Assembly (NCBI GenBank): GCA_030688105.1
Contig: JAUYIV010000006.1
Location: 1-15,892, forward strand
From: Actinomycetota bacterium
GTDB lineage: Bacteria > Actinomycetota > Acidimicrobiia > Spongiisociales > UBA11373
DNA: 15,892 nucleotides
Reading direction: 5' to 3'
Position 1 is the stretch's first letter; the number at the start of each line of letters is the position of its first letter. The translations under genes were made by a program, and so were the position numbers. A model generated the notes under the pieces. It was not told the origin of the DNA. It ran no database searches and was given only the letters and a program-made list of their open reading frames with translations. This document shows positions 1-5,282 of the stretch, piece by piece.

Positions 1-13
1 TCGAGAAGGTCAT
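1..13 (-). CDS. Start of next riboflavin gene, probably ribBA (partial)
   Basis: An ATG at 13-11 overlaps the ribE stop codon in an ATGA arrangement, the same 4-base overlap used elsewhere in this operon. Only four codons (M-T-F-S) lie inside the window. RibBA/RibB proteins (3,4-dihydroxy-2-butanone-4-phosphate synthase, often fused to GTP cyclohydrolase II) commonly begin with MTF and commonly follow ribE in actinobacterial rib operons. The identity is therefore an inference from position and three residues, not from a recognisable domain. Confidence 0.4.
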
Positions 14-603
14 CGCCGTGGCTCCAGAAGACGCTCGATGTACTTCGCCAGGACGTCGACCTCGACGTTCACCCGGTCGCCGACCGCCAGTGCCCCGAAC
101 GTCGTCGCCTGGAGGGTGTGAGGGATGAGGACCACCTCGAAGCCATGGTCGTCCAGGCCAGAAACCGTCAGGCTCACCCCATCCAGCGCGACCGATCCCT
201 TCTCGATGACATACCGGAGGTGCTGGGGAGCGAGGTCGAGCCACATCCGCGTGGACTCCCCTTCCCCTTCGAGCGACCTCACGATGGCCACGGAGTCGAC
301 GTGGCCCTGGACCACGTGACCGTCGAAGCGGCCTGATGCCACCAGCGGCCGCTCCAGGTTCACGGCATCACCGGCGCCCAGTTCCCCCAGGGTGCTTCGC
401 TCCAGCGTCTCCGGCACCGCCTCCACGTCGAAGTGGCCGGGCCCCAGGGCGACCACCGTGAGGCAGACTCCAGCGACCGCGACGGAGTTCCCCACGGCGA
501 GGGCGTCGAGGGTGTCGGATGCCTGGATCGAGAGCCGGCGGCCGCTTCCGGTGTCGGAGGTCGATCTCACGGCCCCGACCTCTCCGATGATCCCGGTGAA
601 CAT
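10..603 (-). CDS. ribE: Riboflavin synthase, alpha subunit
   Basis: This 197-residue protein dismutates two 6,7-dimethyl-8-ribityllumazine molecules to riboflavin, the last step of riboflavin synthesis in the cytoplasm. The conserved start MFTGIIGEVG is intact, and the length is typical (about 200). Two lumazine-binding barrels are visible: the first ends with GRFDGHVVQGHVD, and the second contains KGSVALDGVSLTV followed by IPHTL. The start at 603 gives the family N-terminus. A second ATG directly before it (606) would make an ATGA overlap with ribD and cannot be excluded. The ribD stop overlaps this start, so the two are translationally coupled and share the upstream FMN riboswitch. The gene name is ribE in most actinobacterial annotation and ribC or ribB in some systems. 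Confidence 0.95.
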   Translation of the reverse strand: MFTGIIGEVGAVRSTSDTGSGRRLSIQASDTLDALAVGNSVAVAGVCLTVVALGPGHFDVEAVPETLERSTLGELGAGDAVNLERPLVASGRFDGHVVQGHVDSVAIVRSLEGEGESTRMWLDLAPQHLRYVIEKGSVALDGVSLTVSGLDDHGFEVVLIPHTLQATTFGALAVGDRVNVEVDVLAKYIERLLEPRR

Positions 604-1640
604 CATCGGACCTCGGCATCCACGCGCAGGTCCGGGCCGAGGCGAACGACGCCCGTTATCTCGACGGGTCGCAACCCATCGATCCCCGCGAAGACCCCGT
701 CGATCATGGGCCGGCCGACCCCCATCGCCAGCGAACCCGCCAGGTAGAGGACGATCCGGCTCACCATCCCGCTGCGGAGCATCGATCCCACCAGCCGCGG
801 ACCTCCCTCGCAGAGGAGATCCACGATCTCCCGCTTGCCGAGATCGGCGATCATCGACGAGACAGCGACGCCTTCGGGGCCCGGGAGCACCACCACCTCG
901 CCGGGGAGGTCGAGCGGGACCGGCGAGTACACGATCGGCTCGCGGCCGAATACCAATGCGCCGGGGGGAATCGGGTTGTGACCCGCCACGACGACAGGGC
1001 GCGGCTGGACGCCGGCATAGCCCTCCAACCGGACGGTGAGCCGCGGGTCGTCGGAGATCAACGTGCCGGCACCCACCATGACGGCGTCGGAGGAGGCGCG
1101 CAACCGGTGGGCGTCCTCCCGTGCCTCGGGGCCGGTGATCCACCTCGAAGTCCCGTCGGCGGCAGCGGACTGCCCGTCGAGGGTGGCGGCCATCTTGACC
1201 GTCACCAGAGGGCGGCCGGTCCTGCGATGGTGGAAGTAGCCCGGATCCAGCCCGTATGCCTCCTCGGCGGCGATCCCGGTCTCCACCGCAACACCCGCCT
1301 CGCGGAGCCGTCGCAGCCCACCTCCGGCGACGCGCTGGTCGGGATCGCCGACCCCGACCACCACGCGAGCGACTCCCGACTCGATGACGGCCTGAGTGCA
1401 AGGCGGAGTCCGGCCCTCGTGCGAGCAGGGCTCGAGCGTCACGACCAGCGTCCCGCCGCGAGCTCGGTCCCCGGCGACGGACAGCGCGATGACCTCTGCA
1501 TGTGGCGACCCCGGGCCAAGGTGTGCCCCCCGTCCGACGACGGCGCCGTCCGGGTCGAGCACGATGGCGCCGACCTTCGGGTTGGGGTGGGGATGCTCCT
1601 CGGCGGCCAGCCGGATCGCCTCGAGCATGTGGTCTCGCAA
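603..1640 (-). CDS. ribD: Bifunctional diaminohydroxyphosphoribosylaminopyrimidine deaminase / 5-amino-6-(5-phosphoribosylamino)uracil reductase
   Basis: RibD performs the second and third steps of riboflavin synthesis. With the TTG start at 1640 the protein has 345 residues and begins LRDHMLEAIRLA, matching the usual family opening. The N-terminal deaminase has the zinc set HAE (47-49) and PCSHEGRTPPC (Cys72, Cys81), with substrate motif NPKVGA (20-25). The C-terminal NADPH-dependent reductase begins near TVKMAATLDG and includes the DGTSRWITG segment. The start is chosen because GGGAG lies 7 bases upstream (1648-1652), and because the open frame extending to 1775 runs through the FMN riboswitch and cannot be coding there. 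ATG at 1628 is the alternative. Control is most likely by FMN at translation initiation. Confidence 0.95.
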   Translation of the reverse strand: MRDHMLEAIRLAAEEHPHPNPKVGAIVLDPDGAVVGRGAHLGPGSPHAEVIALSVAGDRARGGTLVVTLEPCSHEGRTPPCTQAVIESGVARVVVGVGDPDQRVAGGGLRRLREAGVAVETGIAAEEAYGLDPGYFHHRRTGRPLVTVKMAATLDGQSAAADGTSRWITGPEAREDAHRLRASSDAVMVGAGTLISDDPRLTVRLEGYAGVQPRPVVVAGHNPIPPGALVFGREPIVYSPVPLDLPGEVVVLPGPEGVAVSSMIADLGKREIVDLLCEGGPRLVGSMLRSGMVSRIVLYLAGSLAMGVGRPMIDGVFAGIDGLRPVEITGVVRLGPDLRVDAEVR

Positions 1641-1691
1641 CGCTCGTCTCCCGTCCGGGGCACGCGGGCGCGAGCGCGCGACACGTACCCC
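1641..1691 (-). promoter_or_regulatory. Riboswitch expression platform with ribD ribosome binding site
   Basis: The Shine-Dalgarno sequence GGGAG (1652-1648) sits 7 bases before the TTG start of ribD. The 3' strand of riboswitch stem P1 continues as GGGGTACG (1691-1684), which is fully complementary (one G-U) to CGTGCCCC (1664-1657) directly upstream of the Shine-Dalgarno. The 19-base loop between them contains a small hairpin, GCGCG-CT-CGCGC. P1 and this helix cannot form together, so the helix could be the FMN-free (ON) structure. No run of U follows a hairpin, which argues against control by intrinsic termination. The pairing is read directly; the switching role is inferred. Confidence 0.5.
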
Positions 1692-1811
1692 TCTTCTCTC
1701 ATCCGGACTATGACCGTCGGCGCCGGGATTCCACCGGCTCGGCCCTCGCCGTAGCGAGGGTTCGCGGGCTCTCACCGCCGGTAGGGACTTTCACCCTGCC
1801 CCGAAGAGGGG
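1688..1811 (-). promoter_or_regulatory. FMN riboswitch (RFN element)
   Basis: The minus strand shows the conserved RFN blocks in order: GGGCAGGGTGAAAGTCCC, ACCGGCGGT, GAGCCCGCGA, a variable stem CCCTCGCTACGGCGAGGG, then GCCGGTGGAATCCCGGC, GCCGACGGTCATAGTCCGG and ATGAGAGAAGAGGGG. Stem P1 is a perfect 9-base pairing between 1803-1811 and 1688-1696. This family binds flavin mononucleotide and represses riboflavin synthesis or transport genes. Its place just before ribD is the classic one, and the transcript would carry ribD, ribE and probably ribBA. Confidence 0.97.
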
Positions 1812-1822
1812 GCGCGACAAGA

Positions 1823-1850
1823 AGTGTAGAGGAGCCTCGAACGGGTTCAG
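1823..1850 (-). promoter_or_regulatory. Candidate promoter of the rib operon
   Basis: On the minus strand CTGAAC (1850-1845) and TACACT (1828-1823) are separated by 16 bases, matching a housekeeping sigma promoter moderately well. The predicted start about 7 bases after the -10 falls near 1815, right at the 5' edge of riboswitch stem P1, as expected for a riboswitch leader. This agreement is the main support; the -35 box alone is weak. Confidence 0.5.
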
Positions 1851-1874
1851 CCAGGGGCCTCTCGGGGGTTGTTC

Positions 1875-1976
1875 GTTACCCGATGCCCGTTAGAACAATC
1901 TGCCCGCTGCCCGCTGCCCGCTGCCCGCTGCCGGCCAGAGAAGAACGCGCGCGAGAGGGAACGGGCAACGGGCGAC
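1875..1976. repeat. Heptamer tandem repeat locus A (CTGCCCG family)
   Basis: Four perfect CTGCCCG units and one variant (CTGCCGG) run from 1900 to 1934. To the left lie two related units, TACCCGA and TGCCCGT (1877-1890). To the right, after 26 unrelated bases, two units of the opposite orientation, ACGGGCA and ACGGGCG, occupy 1961-1974. The two orientations can pair into an imperfect hairpin (GCCCG-C-TGCCCG with CGGGCA-A-CGGGC). The locus fills the gap between the response regulator and the rib promoter. No gene is seen here. Confidence 0.85.
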
Positions 1977-1981
1977 GTCTC

Positions 1982-2911
1982 CTACTTGGTTCTTCGGTCG
2001 ATCCTGAAGCTCGATCCCGACTCCGACTTGGCGTGCTCCTTCATCTCGGCAGCGATCGCCGAAGCCTCCCACTCGCTCGAGAAGGTTCGGCGGATGTTGG
2101 TCGCCACCCCCAACGAGATCGCGACGATGGGGAAGGCGTGCCTCTCCCCCCTCCGATCGATGACCTCGACGTAACCCCGCAGGGCGTCGTGATCGTCGTA
2201 GAAGTCGAGGATGCCGTCGTCGAAGCGCTCCACAACGACCTTGCAGAACTGTTCGGCCGAGTTCGGGTCCATCACCATGATGAAGTCGTCGCCTCCAACG
2301 TGGCCGATGAAGCAGGTCGGATCCCCCGCCTCGACTGCCGCCTCCACCAGCGTGTTGGCGCTGAACTTGATCACGTTGTCGCCCCGCATGAATCCGTAGT
2401 GATCGTTGAACGCCTTGAAGTTGTCCAGATCGGCGTGGACCACGGCCACCGGGGCGCCCCCGATCACCCTGCGCTCGAGCTCCTCGGCGATCCGGAAGTT
2501 CCCGGGCAGCCCGGTGAGTGGAGACAGGTCGCGCATGGCCTTGGAGCGGCGCAAGACCGAACCGACCCGGGCCCGCAGCTCGTCGATGTCGAAAGGCTTT
2601 GTGATGTAGTCGTCGGCGCCGTCGTCCAGGCCCCGTACGAGATCTCTCACGTTGGCTTTTCCCGTGAGGAGGACCACCGCGGCGTTGGCCGAGGTCGGGC
2701 TGGTCTTGAGGCGATGGAGGATCTCGAACCCGTCGATCCCGGGCATCATCAGATCGAGCAGCACCAGGTCGGGGGGCTCGCTGAGGGCGAACTCGATCCC
2801 CGTCCGCGCGTCGAGCGCGCTGCGAACGTCATATCCGTCCAGCACCAGGCTCGCCTCGACGAACCTGACGATATCCGGATCGTCGTCGATGATCAGGATC
2901 CGTTCGCTCAT
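1982..2911 (-). CDS. Response regulator with REC and GGDEF-family domain (putative diguanylate cyclase)
   Basis: This 309-residue soluble protein has a receiver domain at 1-120 with the acidic pair Asp10/Asp11, phospho-acceptor Asp53 (LLDLMMP), Thr83 and Lys105 (TKPF). A GGDEF-type domain follows, with SPLTGLPGN (130-138) and the metal/nucleotide segment HADLDNFKAFNDHYGF (from 159). The signature reads GGDDF (206-210) in the context GHVGGDDF, so the second acidic residue is Asp rather than Glu, and the residue before is His-Val rather than Arg-Tyr. The position of the inhibitory RxxD site reads DPTC, so product inhibition is probably absent. Cyclic di-GMP synthesis is likely only if GGDDF is active; a signalling-only role is possible. 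Its ATG overlaps the rpe stop (ATGA). No histidine kinase is adjacent. Confidence 0.88.
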   Translation of the reverse strand: MSERILIIDDDPDIVRFVEASLVLDGYDVRSALDARTGIEFALSEPPDLVLLDLMMPGIDGFEILHRLKTSPTSANAAVVLLTGKANVRDLVRGLDDGADDYITKPFDIDELRARVGSVLRRSKAMRDLSPLTGLPGNFRIAEELERRVIGGAPVAVVHADLDNFKAFNDHYGFMRGDNVIKFSANTLVEAAVEAGDPTCFIGHVGGDDFIMVMDPNSAEQFCKVVVERFDDGILDFYDDHDALRGYVEVIDRRGERHAFPIVAISLGVATNIRRTFSSEWEASAIAAEMKEHAKSESGSSFRIDRRTK

Positions 2912-3570
2912 TCCATCCCGTCTACGGCAGTGCGCAGGCGTTCGACTGCGGCGACGGGGTCCGGTGCCCGGAAGATCGCCGTTCCGGCCACGAAAACGTC
3001 AGCACCGGCATCCCGCGCCCGCCTCGCTGTCTCAGGGGTGATTCCCCCGTCGATTTCGATATCGGTATTTAGACCGGCGGAATCAATGAACTTCCTGGCT
3101 GTCTCCATTTTGGGGAGGACCTCGGGGATGAATGCTTGGCCGCCGAACCCGGGTTGGACCGCCATCAGCAGGAGTAGATCGCAGAGCTCGACGAAGGGGG
3201 CCACCGCCTCGAAAGGAGTTCCCGGATCGATCACCAGGCCGAAGTCCAGGCCGAGCTCTCTGGCCTTCTCGGCGGCCCTGGTCGGGTCCGGATGCACCTC
3301 GATGTGGATGGTGACCAGGTTGGCCCCCGCCCCGGCCAGGGGCTCGAACAACGAGATCGGGTTGGTGACCATCAAATGGCAGTCGAAGTAGAGGTCGGTC
3401 ACGGCCCGCAGGGACTCGATCACCGGCATCCCGAAGCTGAGGTTGGGGACGAAGTGCCCGTCCATCACGTCGAGATGGAGGAGGTCGACGTGCGGCTCCA
3501 CCCGACCGACCTCCTCGGCGAGCCGGGCGAAGTCGGCGGCGAGCAGGGAGGGAGCGATGCGTGCAGGCAC
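2908..3570 (-). CDS. rpe: Ribulose-phosphate 3-epimerase
   Basis: Rpe interconverts ribulose 5-phosphate and xylulose 5-phosphate in the pentose phosphate pathway; ribulose 5-phosphate is also a riboflavin precursor, which fits the rib genes next door. The protein has 220 residues, the usual length, and forms a TIM barrel. Visible motifs are IAPSLLAADF (5-14), HLDVMDGHFVPN with catalytic Asp and metal His, HLMV, MAVQPGFGGQAF, IEIDGGI and a phosphate-binding GTAIF near the end. The start is a GTG at 3570 without a clear Shine-Dalgarno sequence. A TAACCT hexamer 6 bases upstream would fit a leaderless start, which is speculative. The stop overlaps the start of the response regulator. Confidence 0.96.
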   Translation of the reverse strand: MPARIAPSLLAADFARLAEEVGRVEPHVDLLHLDVMDGHFVPNLSFGMPVIESLRAVTDLYFDCHLMVTNPISLFEPLAGAGANLVTIHIEVHPDPTRAAEKARELGLDFGLVIDPGTPFEAVAPFVELCDLLLLMAVQPGFGGQAFIPEVLPKMETARKFIDSAGLNTDIEIDGGITPETARRARDAGADVFVAGTAIFRAPDPVAAVERLRTAVDGME

Positions 3571-3607
3571 GGGCGGAGGTTAATGGGTGCGCGCTGGTGT
3601 CTCCCTT

Positions 3608-3621
3608 CTGATATCTGAGAT
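3608..3621. repeat. Heptamers flanking dispersed element B, left side
   Basis: Two units, CTGATAT and CTGAGAT, abut the left end of the dispersed element. Read on the minus strand they are ATCTCAG and ATATCAG, one base away from the heptamers ATGTCAG/ATTTCAG of the locus near 9720. Two units alone would be unremarkable; the match to the other locus is the support. Confidence 0.55.
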
Positions 3622-3623
3622 CG

Positions 3624-3751
3624 GAGTTCATGGCTCTTCGGCTGACGCCTCATCGCGGTGTCGCCTGGGTCCCTGACCCCCTCCGGCCCTTCGGGCCTCC
3701 TCCCCCGCTCCGCGGGGGAGGAGGGCGACCGGATCTGCGGCCTATTCGGCG
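3624..3751. repeat. Intergenic dispersed repeat element, copy B
   Basis: The first 31 bases (3624-3654) are identical to 9678-9708 and contain CATGGCTCTTCGGCTGAC. Bases 3638-3751 match 9800-9914 with six substitutions and one single-base indel. The element holds two hairpins (3685-3697 and 3696-3724). It lies in the 202-base gap between fmt and rpe, where no gene is visible. Spurious open frames reading MRRQPKSHE on the minus strand come from this element and also occur at the other copy. It encodes no recognisable protein and has no transposase. Confidence 0.85.
3685..3724. other. Strong GC-rich hairpins inside element B
   Basis: GGCCC-TTC-GGGCC (3685-3697) is followed by a 13-bp perfect stem, 3696-3708 pairing with 3712-3724 around a 3-base loop TCC. 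The two stems share two bases, so they compete at that point. No run of T follows on either strand, so neither looks like a canonical intrinsic terminator. The core CCTCCCCCGC-TCC-GCGGGGGAGG is fully conserved in the copy at 9862-9884. Confidence 0.8.
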
Positions 3752-3757
3752 CATCTC

Positions 3758-3778
3758 CTGACATCTGAAATCTCAAGA
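3758..3778. repeat. Heptamers flanking dispersed element B, right side
   Basis: CTGACAT, CTGAAAT and the weaker CTCAAGA follow one another. On the minus strand the first two are exactly ATTTCAG and ATGTCAG, the same two heptamers that make up the array at 9716-9750. The last unit overlaps the stop codon of fmt (3773-3775), so the array reaches into the end of a coding gene. Confidence 0.65.
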
Positions 3779-4684
3779 AGCGAACCCAGCCGGTTTTCTT
3801 CGCCTCCCGTTCATCCACGCCAAGGCATCCATCTCCGGCTTTCCCTCGGGCTGCACCCGCAGCAACTCGACGGCGCCGTCGGCGCAGCCGAGCAGCACCC
3901 GATCGTCGGCTACGACCGCAACGCCCGGGGGGACCTCGGCGGAAGCGGGTCCAACCCGCCATACCTTGAATCGCCGGCCATCTACGATCGCCCAGGCGCC
4001 TGGTTTCGGATTGAACGCCCTCACCGCCCGGTCGACTGCGTCGACGCGATGACGGGCCGGGTCGAGGAACGCCTCCGCGACTCCTACCTTGGCGGCCGCG
4101 GTCGCCCGTGAGTCGTCTTGAGGCACCGGGGTGAGCGTCCCATCGACCACACCGGGGATCGTGATGGCCACCAGGCCTCCTCCAAGGACAGCAAGCCGCG
4201 CGGTGAGTTCGCCAGCCGTCTCGCCGGGTCGCACCGCGGTGGACTCCGCTGCATAGACGGGCCCGGTGTCGAGACCCTCATCCATCTGGATCAGGGTCAC
4301 GCCGGCGGCATGGTCGCCGGCGAGGATCGTGCGAACCACTGGGCTCGCTCCCCTCCAACGCGGGAGCAGCGAGTAATGCAGGTTGACGAACCCGGCAATG
4401 GGCGCCGCCAGCAGGTCGACGGGGATCAGCAGCCCGTATGCAGCCACGATGGCGACGTCCAAGCCCCGGATCGACTCGAGGACATCCAAGGGATGCCGCG
4501 GCTGCAGCACGGGGAGCCCCTTGGACTCCGCGGCGACCTTCACCGGCGGTGCCACCGGTTCGCCCGACCTGCCCTGCGGAGCGTCCGGCCGGGTGACCAC
4601 GATCTCGACAGTCGCCGTCTGAAGCGTCCCGAAGAGCACCGGGACCGCCTCCGCGGGCGTGCCGAAGAAGGCGGCACGGATCAC
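3773..4684 (-). CDS. fmt: Methionyl-tRNA formyltransferase
   Basis: Fmt transfers a formyl group from 10-formyl-tetrahydrofolate to initiator Met-tRNA, and its partner def, just upstream, removes the formyl group from new proteins. The protein has 303 residues, close to the usual 310-315. The N-terminal catalytic domain opens MIRAAFFGTP and holds NLHYSLLPRWRGASP (Asn101, His103) and DEGLDTGPV (Asp139), the catalytic triad region. The C-terminal domain carries FNPKPGAWA. The GTG start at 4684 overlaps the def stop as GTGA and gives the family N-terminus; the open frame continues 83 codons further upstream over def and is not coding there. The last bases overlap a heptamer repeat. In many actinobacteria rsmB follows; here a repeat does. 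Confidence 0.96.
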   Translation of the reverse strand: MIRAAFFGTPAEAVPVLFGTLQTATVEIVVTRPDAPQGRSGEPVAPPVKVAAESKGLPVLQPRHPLDVLESIRGLDVAIVAAYGLLIPVDLLAAPIAGFVNLHYSLLPRWRGASPVVRTILAGDHAAGVTLIQMDEGLDTGPVYAAESTAVRPGETAGELTARLAVLGGGLVAITIPGVVDGTLTPVPQDDSRATAAAKVGVAEAFLDPARHRVDAVDRAVRAFNPKPGAWAIVDGRRFKVWRVGPASAEVPPGVAVVADDRVLLGCADGAVELLRVQPEGKPEMDALAWMNGRRRKPAGFAS

Positions 4685-5175
4685 GCCGACCTCATCGACT
4701 CCTCGCGCAACTCCCGAAGCGCTTGCTTCCGGGTGCGTCGGCCGAGGCGGGAGAGGAGCAGGGTCCCCTGGATGTGGTCGAACTCGTGCTGCAGAACCCT
4801 GCCCAGGAGCTGGTCTCCCTCGTATCTCACCTGGCCGCCGAAGACGTCGACGCCCGAGACGGCGGAGAACGCCGGCCGGGCAATCGGCCAATAGCGCTCC
4901 GGAACCGAAAGGCACCCCTCCTCGTAGGTCCACGAGCCCGAGGTCTCCTCGAGAACCGGGTTGACGACGTGATGCGGTCCCTCCCCGATGTCGAACACGA
5001 AGACGGACGATGCCACGCCGATTTGATTGGCGGTGAGACCGACGCCCGGCGCGGCATACATGGTCTCCAACATGTCGGCGACGAGACGGCGCAGCTCCTC
5101 ATCGAACTCGATCACAGGCGAGGCGCGCATCCGCAGCACCGGGTCGGGGAAGGTCCTGATGGGGAAGATCGCCAT
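4681..5175 (-). CDS. def: Peptide deformylase
   Basis: This metalloenzyme removes the formyl group from the N-terminal methionine of nascent proteins. It has 164 residues and all three conserved motifs: GVGLTANQIG (usually GxGLAAxQ, here Thr for the first Ala), EGCLSVP with the metal Cys, and QHEFDHIQG with the two metal His and catalytic Glu. The start at 5175 gives MAIFPIRTFPDPVLR, the normal family opening. Thirty-four upstream in-frame codons reach to 5277 but look non-coding and include a hairpin. No good Shine-Dalgarno is visible; a TAACCT hexamer 10 bases upstream might serve a very short leader. The stop overlaps fmt, a common pair. Confidence 0.95.
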   Translation of the reverse strand: MAIFPIRTFPDPVLRMRASPVIEFDEELRRLVADMLETMYAAPGVGLTANQIGVASSVFVFDIGEGPHHVVNPVLEETSGSWTYEEGCLSVPERYWPIARPAFSAVSGVDVFGGQVRYEGDQLLGRVLQHEFDHIQGTLLLSRLGRRTRKQALRELREESMRSA

Positions 5176-5205
5176 GGGTGCGGCGAGGTTACACGGGACG
5201 GTTTC

Positions 5206-5232
5206 GCGGCCGCCGCGGTGACCGCGGGCCGC
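5206..5232. other. Hairpin in the priA-def gap
   Basis: GCGGCC-(GC)-CGCGGT pairs with ACCGCGGGCCGC, leaving a 2-base bulge and a very small loop. Farther out, ACGGGA and TCCCGT can extend the stem after an internal loop. It fills most of the 107-base gap between priA and def. No T run follows on either strand, so it may be an RNA processing or attenuation structure, or simply GC-rich symmetry. Confidence 0.4.
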
Positions 5233-5282
5233 ACTCCCGTCCGCCCACCGCCCGGCGCCGGCGGACCCGGGGAGCAATCAGC

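Noticed and set aside
604..1401. Arg/Gly-rich upstream extension of the riboflavin synthase frame
   Set aside because: It is the out-of-frame shadow of ribD; the family N-terminus MFTGII lies at 603.
1641..1775. N-terminal extension of ribD up to 1775
   Set aside because: The stretch includes part of a complete FMN riboswitch and has no RibD homology; the Shine-Dalgarno before TTG 1640 fits much better.
1502..3391. 629-residue plus-strand open frame opposite ribD, the regulator and rpe
   Set aside because: It crosses the riboswitch and a heptamer array and is antisense to real genes; no domain is visible.
3696..3724. Intrinsic terminator
   Set aside because: The stem is very strong but no T run follows on either strand, and the same structure is part of a dispersed element.
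3465..3962. Minus-strand open frames reading MRRQPKSHE, here and near 9522-9707
   Set aside because: The shared peptide comes from the dispersed repeat itself, without ribosome binding site or continuing homology, so it is a translation of repeat DNA.
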